From positions 11,933 to 75,932 of the forward strand of contig DASPNH010000101.1 in the NCBI GenBank assembly GCA_035626675.1: a stretch of DNA of 64,000 nt, given 5' to 3'. Below are positions 17,970 through 26,379 of the stretch, piece by piece. The DNA is from DASPNH01 sp035626675. GTDB taxonomy: Bacteria; Desulfobacterota; Binatia; UBA1149; CAITLU01. The position numbers and the translations under genes are program-made. Every line of letters begins with the position of its first letter. Position 1 is the stretch's first letter. Below the pieces are notes generated by a model, which had not been told where the DNA came from, did no database searches, and saw nothing but the letters and a program-made list of their open reading frames with translations.

Positions 17970-20321
17970 ATGGCTGACGCCAACGCCTACGAGATGAGCG
18001 CCGACAGGCCGCATCGCGATCCGGTCTGCGGGATGAGCGTGGCCGCGGACTCGCCGCGGCGAGTCGAACACGGCGGCCAGACCTACTTCTTCTGCTCCGA
18101 CAAATGCGCGGCGCGCTTTCGCGACGATCCGCAGGCGTTCCTGGATCCGCAGCGCGTCGAAGAGGCACGCCGTCAGCAATCGGCGGCCGCAGCGGCCGGT
18201 GCCACCTTCACCTGCCCCATGCATCCCGAAATCGTGCGCGACGCGCCAGGGCCATGCCCGCTTTGCGGAATGGCGCTGGAGCCGGTGATGCCCACCGCCG
18301 AGGAGGACGACGGCGAGCTGCGCGACATGAGCAGGCGCCTGGCCATATCGTCGGTCCTCGCCGGCGCCGTGCTGGTTCTTGCGATGGGACACATGCTTCC
18401 GCTCGGCGCTCTCGCGCACGCGCTGGCAGGAAGCTGGCGGGTGTGGGCCGAAGCGGCTCTGGCCACTCCCGTATGCCTGTGGGCTGCCTGGCCGTTCTAC
18501 CAGCGCGCGCTCGCATCGGTGACTGCACGCAGCCCCAACATGTTCACGCTGATCGGCATCGGCGTGGCCGTTGCTTACGTGTTCAGCCTGGTCGCCGCGC
18601 TGGCTCCTGACATCTTTCCGCCTGCCTTCCGCGACGAACATGGCCAGGTCGGCGTCTATTTCGAGGCCGCTGCCGTCATCGTCGCACTGGTTCTGCTAGG
18701 GCAGGTGCTCGAGCTTCGTGCGCGCAGCCGCACCGGGCACGCCATCCGCGCCCTCCTGCGTCTGGCGCCGCAGACGGCACGCCGTGTATCGGCAGACGGC
18801 CGCGAGCAGGACGTCGCGCTTTCGGAAGTGCATGCGGGCGACGTGCTGCGCGTGCGGCCCGGCGACAAGATTCCCGTCGATGGCGTGGTCGTGGAAGGAA
18901 GCAGCTACGTCGACGAGTCGATGATCACCGGCGAGCCCGAGCCGGTGGCGAAGAGGAGCGAGGACCGCGTCGTCGGTGCCACCGTCAACGGCAGCGGCAC
19001 GCTGCTGATGCGAGCCGAGAAGGTCGGGAGCGAGACTCTGCTCGCGCGCATCATCGACATGGTGGCGCAGGCGCAGCGCAGCCGCGCGCCGATCCAGCGC
19101 CTGGCCGATCGCGTCGCGGCCTGGTTCGTGCCGGCGGTGATGGCGGCTGCCGCAGCGACGTTTCTGATCTGGGCAAGCGTGGGGCCGCCGCCGGCCCTGG
19201 CGCATGCGCTGGTCAGCGCGGTCTCGGTTCTCATCATCGCCTGTCCGTGTGCGCTCGGGCTGGCGACTCCCCTTTCGATCATGGTGGCGATGGGACGGGG
19301 CGCGTCGTCGGGAATCTTGTTCCGAAACGCCGAGGCCATCGAGGCGCTGCGACGCGTGGATACCGTCGTCGTCGACAAGACGGGTACGCTGACCGCGGGC
19401 AAGCCGGCGGTGGTCGGCGTCGAGCCCGCACCGCCGCTCGGCGAGGACGACCTGATCGCGATGGCTGCGGCCGTCGAGCGGGGCAGCGAACATCCCATTG
19501 CCGCGGCCATCGTTGCAGCGGCCAACGAGCGTGGGATCGCCGTGCCCGCGTTCGACGGCTTCACGGCGGTGGCGGGCAAGGGCGTGATGGCCAGGGTCCA
19601 GGGAGCACGCGTGCTGCTCGGCACGGCAGCATTCCTGCACGAGCACGACGTCGAGGTGCCCGGTCGTGTCGAGCAACGTGCCGCCACGCGGCGCACCAGC
19701 GGCGAGACCGTGCTCTTCGTTGCGCGCGGCAGGGAGCTTTGTGGTCTGATCGGAGTTGCCGATCCGCTCAAGCACGGCAGCGCTGCCGCGGTGGCGGCGC
19801 TGCGGGAGGAGGGCATGCGTGTGCTGATGCTCACCGGCGACAGCCGCGCCACCGGCGAGGCGGTCGCGCGAGCCGTGGGCATCGACGAAGTCCTGGCCGA
19901 AGTCCTGCCCGAGCAGAAGCGCGATGCGATCGTGGGACTACAGCGCCAGGGCCGCGTGGTGGCCATGGCCGGCGACGGCATCAACGATGCGCCGGCGCTG
20001 GCGCAGGCCGACGTCGGCATCGCGATGGGAACCGGCACCGACGTGGCCATGGAGAGCGCCGACGTCACGCTGGTGCAGGGGGATCTTCGCGGCATCGCGC
20101 GTGCACGGCGCCTGAGCCAGGCCACGGTGATCAACATCCGTCAAAACCTGCTGTTCGCGTTCGGCTACAACGCCCTCGGCATACCGGTGGCGGCGGGCGC
20201 CCTGTATCCGCTGCTCGGATGGCTGCTCAGTCCGATGCTGGCCGCAGCCGCCATGAGCCTGAGCTCGGTGTCGGTGATCGCCAATGCGCTGCGTCTTTCT
20301 CGAACTCGCATCGATTCGTGA
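17970..20321 (+). CDS. copA: Copper-type P1B ATPase with YHS and heavy-metal-binding domains
   Basis: A 783-residue ATP-driven metal exporter. N-terminal YHS domain ('DPVCGMSV ... FFCSDKCAARF', residues ~15-60) and a heavy-metal-binding domain ('CPMHPEIVRDAPGPCPLCGMAL', ~78-105) are followed by eight predicted membrane helices. The ion-binding 'CPC' is near residue 424, the phosphorylated Asp is in 'DKTGTLT' near 468, and 'GDGINDAPAL' is near 668. CPC and the domain mix point to Cu(I) or Ag(I). The gene starts 9 bp after rluB. No CopY/CueR-like regulator is adjacent. Confidence 0.92.
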   Translation: MADANAYEMSADRPHRDPVCGMSVAADSPRRVEHGGQTYFFCSDKCAARFRDDPQAFLDPQRVEEARRQQSAAAAAGATFTCPMHPEIVRDAPGPCPLCGMALEPVMPTAEEDDGELRDMSRRLAISSVLAGAVLVLAMGHMLPLGALAHALAGSWRVWAEAALATPVCLWAAWPFYQRALASVTARSPNMFTLIGIGVAVAYVFSLVAALAPDIFPPAFRDEHGQVGVYFEAAAVIVALVLLGQVLELRARSRTGHAIRALLRLAPQTARRVSADGREQDVALSEVHAGDVLRVRPGDKIPVDGVVVEGSSYVDESMITGEPEPVAKRSEDRVVGATVNGSGTLLMRAEKVGSETLLARIIDMVAQAQRSRAPIQRLADRVAAWFVPAVMAAAAATFLIWASVGPPPALAHALVSAVSVLIIACPCALGLATPLSIMVAMGRGASSGILFRNAEAIEALRRVDTVVVDKTGTLTAGKPAVVGVEPAPPLGEDDLIAMAAAVERGSEHPIAAAIVAAANERGIAVPAFDGFTAVAGKGVMARVQGARVLLGTAAFLHEHDVEVPGRVEQRAATRRTSGETVLFVARGRELCGLIGVADPLKHGSAAAVAALREEGMRVLMLTGDSRATGEAVARAVGIDEVLAEVLPEQKRDAIVGLQRQGRVVAMAGDGINDAPALAQADVGIAMGTGTDVAMESADVTLVQGDLRGIARARRLSQATVINIRQNLLFAFGYNALGIPVAAGALYPLLGWLLSPMLAAAAMSLSSVSVIANALRLSRTRIDS

Positions 20322-20418
20322 CGACGGTGCGATGGCAAAAGGGGTGGATGGAATCCTGAACGGCTTCAGCGATTCGGTCCCGGCCCCCTTCGGACTCGTT
20401 GTTTGAGCGGCCGAAAAG

Positions 20419-20447
20419 TTGACAACCTGCGTCGCTGCACCTAAGAC
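20419..20447 (+). promoter_or_regulatory. Putative sigma70 promoter of tRNA-fMet
   Basis: A perfect TTGACA (20419-20424), 17-bp spacer and TAAGAC (20442-20447) end about 6 bp before the mature tRNA 5' end. The -35 is consensus, the -10 matches only three of six positions. Confidence 0.45.
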
Positions 20448-20452
20448 GCCTG

Positions 20453-20529
20453 CGCGGGGTGGAGCAGTCTGGTAGCTCGGCGGGCTCATAACCCGCAGGT
20501 CGGAGGTTCAAATCCTCCCCCCGCACCCA
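20453..20529 (+). tRNA. tRNA-fMet(CAT), initiator
   Basis: A 77-base cloverleaf folds fully. The acceptor strand CGCGGGG faces CCCCGCA, leaving the C1-A72 mismatch that marks bacterial initiators. The anticodon stem has the three G-C pairs of initiators around loop CTCATAA (anticodon CAT), and the T arm is GGAGG-TTCAAAT-CCTCC. CCA is encoded at 20527-20529. The discriminator base reads C rather than the usual A. The remainder of the 411-bp gap between the P-ATPase and the next gene holds no other gene that I can see. Confidence 0.96.
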
Positions 20530-20732
20530 CTCACTCCGTTTTTTCATTGGACCCCGAGCCGGCCTACGGGCTGGACCCGGACGGGCAATCAGGCATAATT
20601 CCTCGGCTCGACGTTGCGGCCAGGCTGGTGTCGCCGAGCGCGTTGCTCGCATGTGCATCGCGCCTCGGCCATGTCTCCTATCGCGCTTCGGGTTTCGAAT
20701 TGGCCCGCTCACGCTTACGAGGAGGACCTGGC

Positions 20733-22007
20733 ATGAAAGCAACTTCGGCGGCCGTTCTCTCGCTTGGAGTTTTCGTTTCGGCGATGGCCGTACCGGCCGT
20801 GGCAGCCGAAAGCCCCGCGGCCGGCACCGTCATCGACCGCACCAACATCGACAAGTACAAGGAGTTCTTCGGCCCCGCCATGCTGTGGTCGATCGACCGC
20901 GGCGTGAAGGTCAAGGTCGGCCCCTACAAGAAGATCGAGCAGCCACCGCCCGTTCAGGAAGCGACAGAGAAGTACTCGGCGCAGGTGAAGCTCTCGGCCG
21001 ACGGCACGCACACCGAGAACTACGTCGCAGGCCTTCCGTTCCCTACGATCGCTGCCGACGACCCGCACAAGGCCGTCAAGCACATGTTCAACTACGAGGG
21101 TGCCATCGAGGTCGACGATCTCGACCTTCGCAACTTCGACTGCGACACGGGCGCGGTCGGAAGCGGTGGCGATCCGGTGCGCGTCGAGCGCCACTTCCTG
21201 ATCGACCATTTCCGCCGCCTCTACTTCACCGGCCGCCTCGAGGTCGATCCCAAGCCGAAGCTGGAGCCGAACCGCGACCAGGTTCGCTTCAAGGAAGCCC
21301 TGTATCCGCTGATCGAGCCCTTCGACCTGAAGGGAACGGGCTTCACCTTCAACCGCTACCTCGACCACACTCGCCAGGACGACAGCTGGCTGTACCTGCC
21401 ACAGCTCCGGCGCGTTCGTCGCCTCTCTTCGGCGCAGCGCTCCGACGCGCTGTTCGGTCAGGACACCGACCAGGACAGCTACGGCGGTTACGCCGGCAAC
21501 ATCGCCTGGATGGGCTGGAAGTTCCTCGGCGAGAAGACGGTGCTGGCATCTTTCCACGCCGAGAAGCTGCCGGTGGTCTGGGGCGAGCCCTCGGGCGATT
21601 TCATTCACGCCGACATGTGGGAGCCGCGTGAGGTCTGGGTCGTCGAAGGCACCTCCAAGCTGCCTCAGTACGCCTACAGCAAGCGCGTGATCTATCTGGA
21701 CAAGGAGAGCTACTTCATCGCGTACTCGGACATCTACGACAACGCGGGCGAGCTCTGGAAGATGTGGCTCAACGAGTTCAAGATCTCGAAGAAGCCGCGC
21801 GACGAGGCCGCCTACGCGTTCCCGTACGAGCGCCGCTTCTTCCCGTCGATCACGATGATCGACATGCAGCTCGAGCACGTCACGTTCTGCGCACTGCCCT
21901 CGCACCGCTTCCCGGGCGAGCAGGGCTGGTACATCAACGTAGGCGAGAAGGAAGGAACGGTGGAGAGCTTCTTCGAGCTTTCCGCCATCATCGCCGCCGG
22001 ACGCTAG
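20733..22007 (+). CDS. DUF1329 exported protein (LolA/LolB-like fold family)
   Basis: A 424-residue exported protein. The first ~28 residues are a signal peptide ending near 'PAVAAES'. The rest is a DUF1329 protein: 'WLYLPQLRRVRRLSS', 'DTDQDSYGGYAGNIAWMGWKFLGEK' and 'KRVIYLDKESYFIAYSDIYDNAGELWKMW' are the recognisable stretches. The family is related to outer-membrane lipoprotein-sorting folds, and its function is unknown; members often neighbour RND/MMPL exporters, but none is here. GGAGG at 20721-20725 supports the start. A strong terminator follows. Confidence 0.8.
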   Translation: MKATSAAVLSLGVFVSAMAVPAVAAESPAAGTVIDRTNIDKYKEFFGPAMLWSIDRGVKVKVGPYKKIEQPPPVQEATEKYSAQVKLSADGTHTENYVAGLPFPTIAADDPHKAVKHMFNYEGAIEVDDLDLRNFDCDTGAVGSGGDPVRVERHFLIDHFRRLYFTGRLEVDPKPKLEPNRDQVRFKEALYPLIEPFDLKGTGFTFNRYLDHTRQDDSWLYLPQLRRVRRLSSAQRSDALFGQDTDQDSYGGYAGNIAWMGWKFLGEKTVLASFHAEKLPVVWGEPSGDFIHADMWEPREVWVVEGTSKLPQYAYSKRVIYLDKESYFIAYSDIYDNAGELWKMWLNEFKISKKPRDEAAYAFPYERRFFPSITMIDMQLEHVTFCALPSHRFPGEQGWYINVGEKEGTVESFFELSAIIAAGR

Positions 22008-22031
22008 GCCGTACCCGCTGCCGGGTCCTCG

Positions 22032-22072
22032 AAAAGGGCCGCGAACCCAAAGGGTCGCGGCCTTTTTCTTTT
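22032..22072 (+). terminator. Rho-independent terminator after the DUF1329 gene
   Basis: Stem GGCCGCGA (22037-22044) pairs with TCGCGGCC (22055-22062), with an additional CCC/GGG helix inside around an AAA loop, then TTTTTCTTTT. The A-run on the 5' side could make it work in both directions. Confidence 0.9.
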
Positions 22073-22157
22073 GGGCCCGCCTCTCCGGCGAGCGCTCGCG
22101 CCATTGACGGGATGGCGCAGGAAGCGTAGTTGAGTGGCACTCAAAGAGAGGCGACTC

Positions 22158-23741
22158 ATGAAGCCAAGCACCCACGCCGACTGGCTTTTCCCGTTCCCGG
22201 CCCCCGGCAAGCCTCGCCGCGAGGGCGCCGACCGCCTCCCCGCCCGCACGGCGCACCGCTGGCCGTATCGCCCGGTGGATCCGGGCGGCATCGAGGCGCG
22301 CGGCGTGGCCAGCCCGTTGCCCCTGCCTGACTTCAAGCGCGCAGTGCTTGGCTGGGCCGACGACGTCGGCGTCATCTCGATCGACGATCCGGCCATCGCG
22401 CACGAGGTCGACGAGGTCCGCTACGTCTATCCGCACGCACGCTCCCTGGTCTGCCTGATCGGCGAGGAGAACAAGGCCGCGATGCAGTCGCGCTATCTGC
22501 CCACGGCCAATCACGAACTCTACACCTGCGAGGAGCGCATCTTCGAGATGGGCCACCGCACCGTCGGCTACATTCGCACGCTCGGCGGCGAATCGCTGAC
22601 GACCACGATCGGTTGGCCGCAGGAGGTCAGCCAGCGCTGGGCCGACAAGATCTGGCCGCTCAGCCACAAGCTGGTCGCGCAGGCCGCCGGCCTCGGCGTC
22701 ATCGGCACCAGCCGCAACTTCCTGCACAAGCGCTTCGGCGCCTACTGCCTCATCGATACCGTCGTCACCAACCTGGAGTTCGCTTCCTACGACGCGCCCG
22801 AGCCGTGGAACCCGTGCCTGTCGTGCAACCTGTGCATCGCCTCCTGTCCCACCGAGGCGATCAAGGACGACGGCGATTTCGATTTCTTCGCCTGCTACAA
22901 CCACACCTATCGTGACTCGATTCCCGGATTCCTCGATCTCGTGCACGACCTGGCGCGCAGCAATCGCAAGCGCTTCTGGAAGCGCTGGACCAACGCCGAG
23001 CTGGCGGCGCTGTGGCAGGCGATGGCGTTCAAGGTCGAGTATCGCTGCTTCAATTGCGTGGCCACGTGCCCGGCCGAGATCCATGCCGAGTTCCACGAAG
23101 ACCGCACGGTGCGCCGCCAGTATCTGGACGAGACTCTGAAGCCGCTGACGCAGTGCCGCAGCCACGACGAGGAGCAATTCGTCATCGACACGCCGAGCGC
23201 GCGCCGCAAGTACGGGATCGAGCCCGGAAGCTGGCGCACGCCCACGCACGCCGGCAGGCCCGTCTCGCAGACGGTTCGGCTGGTGCCGCTTCAGCGCGTC
23301 TGTTCGCTCGACGTCGATTCGATGATGCGCAACATGCCGCAGTTCTTCCGCAGTCAGGAAGCGCAAGGCATGGACTTCACGTGCCAGTTCGATTTTACCG
23401 AGCCCGGCGGCGGGGAGTGGGTGATGCGAGTCCAGGATGGGCGCTGCGCCGTCCGCGCGGGCAGGACCGAGGAAGCGGATCTCGTCATCGCGACCAGCGG
23501 AGAGGTCTTCCTGCAGATCCAGCAGGGTGTCCGGAGTGCGCCGTGGGCGCTGCTGACCGGTCGCCTGCGGCTGCGTGGCGCGCGCGCTCTGTTCCTGCAG
23601 TTTCCGCGCATCTTCGCGCTCGAAGCAGGCGAGTCCGTGTGGCATCGCGCGAGATGGAGGCTGGCGAGGTGGCGCAAGGGTTCTCGGCGCGGCGCTGCCA
23701 CGGCCAGCGCCGTGCGCCGTGCCCGGGATGCCGCATCGTGA
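22158..23741 (+). CDS. RdhA/QueG-like iron-sulfur protein with C-terminal SCP2-like domain
   Basis: A 527-residue protein. The N-terminal ~210 residues resemble the nitroreductase-like, cobalamin-binding part of QueG/reductive-dehalogenase proteins ('LSHKLVAQAAGLGVIGTSRNFLHKRFGAY'). A ferredoxin cluster 'CLSCNLCIASCP' lies near residue 220 and a second 'CFNCVATCP' near 297. Residues ~400-500 ('VMRVQDGRCAVRAGRTEEADLVIATSGEVFLQI') look like an SCP2 sterol-carrier domain. No Tat signal is present, so it is probably cytosolic and not a respiratory dehalogenase. ATG 22158 has GAGAGG upstream. Its stop overlaps a TetR start. The substrate is unknown; a hydrophobic ligand is a guess from the SCP2 part. 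Confidence 0.75.
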   Translation: MKPSTHADWLFPFPAPGKPRREGADRLPARTAHRWPYRPVDPGGIEARGVASPLPLPDFKRAVLGWADDVGVISIDDPAIAHEVDEVRYVYPHARSLVCLIGEENKAAMQSRYLPTANHELYTCEERIFEMGHRTVGYIRTLGGESLTTTIGWPQEVSQRWADKIWPLSHKLVAQAAGLGVIGTSRNFLHKRFGAYCLIDTVVTNLEFASYDAPEPWNPCLSCNLCIASCPTEAIKDDGDFDFFACYNHTYRDSIPGFLDLVHDLARSNRKRFWKRWTNAELAALWQAMAFKVEYRCFNCVATCPAEIHAEFHEDRTVRRQYLDETLKPLTQCRSHDEEQFVIDTPSARRKYGIEPGSWRTPTHAGRPVSQTVRLVPLQRVCSLDVDSMMRNMPQFFRSQEAQGMDFTCQFDFTEPGGGEWVMRVQDGRCAVRAGRTEEADLVIATSGEVFLQIQQGVRSAPWALLTGRLRLRGARALFLQFPRIFALEAGESVWHRARWRLARWRKGSRRGAATASAVRRARDAAS

Positions 23742-24403
23742 GCAGGCCCGCACCGGCAGGCGGCATGCGCCAGCGACGCGCGCCGCGAAGCAATCCGCTG
23801 TCGTTCCAGAAGGACCCGCGCGGACGGCGCGAGCGCGTGCTGTCGGCGGCCGAGCAGCTCTTCGCCCGAAGCGGCTACGGCGGTGTCACCACGGCGCAGA
23901 TCGCATCGGCTGCGGGCGTGGCCGAAGGCAACGTCTTCCACTACTTCGGCTCCAAGCAGAAGCTGCTGTGCGAAGTCGGTGCGAGATGGGGACGAGGTTT
24001 TGCCGCGGCGATGTTCGAAGGCGCCCGGCCGCGCGCGGGCCGCGACGTGATCGAGACGATGGTGCGGCGTGCATTCGCCTATGTGGAATCCAGCCATGCC
24101 GGCTTCGGCCTCTTCCTGCTCAGCAGCGATCCGGCGCTCGGACGCGAAGTCTACCTGGCCAACAGACGAGCCGTGACCTCGGCGGTCGAGAACGCCATCG
24201 TTCAGTGGTCGCACCTGCGTCTGGTCCGCGTCGGCAATCCGGGCATCGTCGCCAATCTGCTTTTCGGCCTTGTCGAAGCCGCCTTGCGCGCCTGCTTCGT
24301 CGAAGGCGACGGCGAGGGCCCGCCTGCGTCGCGACAGGCCGTCGCCGCCTACAGGGACGAGGTCGTCACCGCGATCGTGCGAATTCTGGAGATCGATGCC
24401 TGA
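23738..24403 (+). CDS. TetR/AcrR-family transcriptional regulator
   Basis: A 221-residue regulator with the helix-turn-helix 'VLSAAEQLFARSGYGGVTTAQIASAAGVAEGNVFHYFGSK' split over residues ~33-72, and a helical ligand domain after it. The GTG start at 23738 overlaps the stop of the iron-sulfur/SCP2 gene (GTGA), so the two are translationally coupled and it may control that gene or respond to its substrate. Upstream open frame is a shadow of the neighbour. Confidence 0.87.
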   Translation: MSRPAPAGGMRQRRAPRSNPLSFQKDPRGRRERVLSAAEQLFARSGYGGVTTAQIASAAGVAEGNVFHYFGSKQKLLCEVGARWGRGFAAAMFEGARPRAGRDVIETMVRRAFAYVESSHAGFGLFLLSSDPALGREVYLANRRAVTSAVENAIVQWSHLRLVRVGNPGIVANLLFGLVEAALRACFVEGDGEGPPASRQAVAAYRDEVVTAIVRILEIDA

Positions 24404-25265
24404 ACAGGAATTCCCTCCGCTCAGTGCCCTCGAGGCCGCGATGGAGGATCTGGCCTGCGGCCGCGAAGAGACTGCGGCAAACGCCATCGAATCCTTGGCA
24501 CGGCAAGGCAACGTGCAGGCGCAGGCGATGCTCGGATATCTGCTCGAGCGAGGGCAGGGTCTTGCCAGGGACGAAGGCGTTGCACGGCAGTGGTACGAGC
24601 TGTCGGCAGCGGCGGGTGAGCCCAGCGCCAGCTACAACCTTGCGGTGATGCTGCTCGAAGGACGTGGAGGTGCGGCCGACTTCCGGCGTGCGGCCGAGCT
24701 CTGCCACGTGGCAGCCGAGGCCGGAGTGGTCGAAGCGCAGGTCCTGCTCGCGCGCCTTCTGTCGCTCGGCCGCGGCGTTCGGCCCGATGCCGCGGCGGCG
24801 CGGATGTGGCTCGAGCGCGCTGCGCAGAAGGGATCCGCCGAAGCCGAGCTCGGGCTGGGCATCCTGCACGACAAAGGCTACGGCGTTCCCCGCGACGCCG
24901 CTGCAGCCGTCGAGCACTATCGGCGCGCCGCCGAGGGCGGCAGCGTAGCCGCGCAATTCAATCTGGCGCTGGCGTTGGAGCTCGGACGCGGCGTCGAGCG
25001 CGACGCAGAGCAGGCTCGGCGCTGGTATCACGAGGCTGCCGAGCGAGGGTTCCCCCAAGCTCAGCACAACCTGGCGGTCATGCTGCTGGAAGCACCCGGC
25101 GCCGAGCGCGATTCGGAGCGCGCCTACGTCTATGCCTCGCTGGCTGCCAATGGCGGCATCGAGCACGCGACCAGGCTGCGCGATCGGATCGCACGCGAGC
25201 TTCGCCTGGGCGAGCTGGCGCGCGCGCGCGGGAGCCTCGAGCAGTGGAAGCCGCGCAGCAGCTGA
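24396..25265 (+). CDS. SEL1-like tetratricopeptide repeat protein
   Basis: A 289-residue solenoid of SEL1 repeats, about 36 residues each, with the recurring pattern 'A..WYELSAAAGEPSASYNLAVMLLEGRG'. About six repeats span residues 35-255. No signal peptide is visible, so it is probably cytosolic. SEL1 proteins are protein-interaction scaffolds; the partner is unknown. The start overlaps the TetR stop by 8 bp, so it belongs to the same transcript. Confidence 0.85.
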   Translation: MPEQEFPPLSALEAAMEDLACGREETAANAIESLARQGNVQAQAMLGYLLERGQGLARDEGVARQWYELSAAAGEPSASYNLAVMLLEGRGGAADFRRAAELCHVAAEAGVVEAQVLLARLLSLGRGVRPDAAAARMWLERAAQKGSAEAELGLGILHDKGYGVPRDAAAAVEHYRRAAEGGSVAAQFNLALALELGRGVERDAEQARRWYHEAAERGFPQAQHNLAVMLLEAPGAERDSERAYVYASLAANGGIEHATRLRDRIARELRLGELARARGSLEQWKPRSS

Positions 25266-25343
25266 CTCCTTGGCCGGCGCCACCGGCCGATTCTGCACGT
25301 GCTGGTCCGGCCTCGGCTACTCGCCCAGCCCTGATGACTTCCG

Positions 25344-26183
25344 CTACTTGCCGAGCTTGAACATGCTGGTCCAGCCGCCGCTCTTCTCGCTTCCGCGCGT
25401 TTGCGCGTCGGTGTTGAGCGCCCAGTCGCCTGCCTCCATCACGCGCTTGAGCGTGTGCAGGTCGTCCTCGATCTGCTGTCCGGGCTCTTCGCCGAACAGT
25501 TTGGCGACGGCCGCGCCGACCAGTCCCGCAGGAGGATCGTACTTGAGATAGACGCGCACGCAGGTCGCTCCGGCCTGTGTGCTCGGCTCGAAGTGCACGC
25601 TGCCGGCATGGTCGACGTCGGAGCCGGGAAGCGAGCGCCATGCGATCATCTCGTTTTCCTTCTCGTTGTAGACCTCGGCCTGCCAGTGGAACGATGTTCC
25701 CGCAGGCCCGCTGGCGGTCCAGTGCGAGACGCCGTCGGGATCGACGTGCACTTCCTGCAGATGGTCCATGAAGCGCGGCAGGTTCTCGAAGTTGCGCCAG
25801 AACCAGTAAAGCTCCTGCGGGCTGCGCTCGATCACGATGCTGCGCTCGACCTTGATGCCGAGCCGGTCGGGGACCGCCACGTTGTACGGGCGCGGGCCTG
25901 CATCGGCGGTCGAAATGCGGAGCTTCTCGTAGAGCTCGCAATGGCCGGTGGCGCCGCGTCGAACCAGAGCGCCTCCGAGCAGTCCCAGCGGCACGCCGTT
26001 GCGACGTCCCTTGCCGATCTGCGTCAGCCCATAGATGGCCAGCGCACCGCCGCCGACGATCGAAAGCAGCCTGTCGAGGCCGCCTACGTTGATGTCCTTG
26101 CTGCTGGGTTGGTGACTGGTGTGACTGGCGCGGTACTCGGAGAAATCCTCGTTGCGAAAATCGGGCTGCATCGCTTCTGCCAT
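25344..26183 (-). CDS. SRPBCC (polyketide cyclase-like) protein with membrane-associated N-terminus
   Basis: A 279-residue protein. Residues ~25-75 contain a DUF2892-like hydrophobic pair ('LDRLLSIVGGGALAIYGLTQIG', 'GVPLGLLGGALVRRGATGHCELYEKL'), and residues ~110-250 form an SRPBCC/START-like lipid-pocket domain ('VERSIVIERSPQELYWFWRNFENLPRFMDHL'). This pairing is known from bacterial DUF2892-cyclase fusions, often stress-associated. Start at ATG 26183 with AAGGAG 12 bp upstream. It is convergent with the SEL1 gene. The 196 bp to its upstream neighbour holds no other gene that I can see. Confidence 0.8.
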   Translation of the reverse strand: MAEAMQPDFRNEDFSEYRASHTSHQPSSKDINVGGLDRLLSIVGGGALAIYGLTQIGKGRRNGVPLGLLGGALVRRGATGHCELYEKLRISTADAGPRPYNVAVPDRLGIKVERSIVIERSPQELYWFWRNFENLPRFMDHLQEVHVDPDGVSHWTASGPAGTSFHWQAEVYNEKENEMIAWRSLPGSDVDHAGSVHFEPSTQAGATCVRVYLKYDPPAGLVGAAVAKLFGEEPGQQIEDDLHTLKRVMEAGDWALNTDAQTRGSEKSGGWTSMFKLGK

Positions 26184-26379
26184 GACCTCTTCACTCCTTG
26201 CGGTAAACGTCTGCCGGAACAGCGTTGCTGGACCAGCGCGCCTCCGACCTCGACAGAGAACCCGTCCGGCGGTGGCTGCCACGAATCTTCGCATCGATCA
26301 TGCACGCTTTGATCGGATTCAGCAGCGGTGTTCGTGGGCGTGTTGCGCCAACAGCGATCGGGAACGGAGCAGCGTAGGG

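Noticed and set aside
22158..23741. Respiratory reductive dehalogenase
   Set aside because: There is no Tat signal and no rdhB anchor gene, and the protein continues into an SCP2-like domain.
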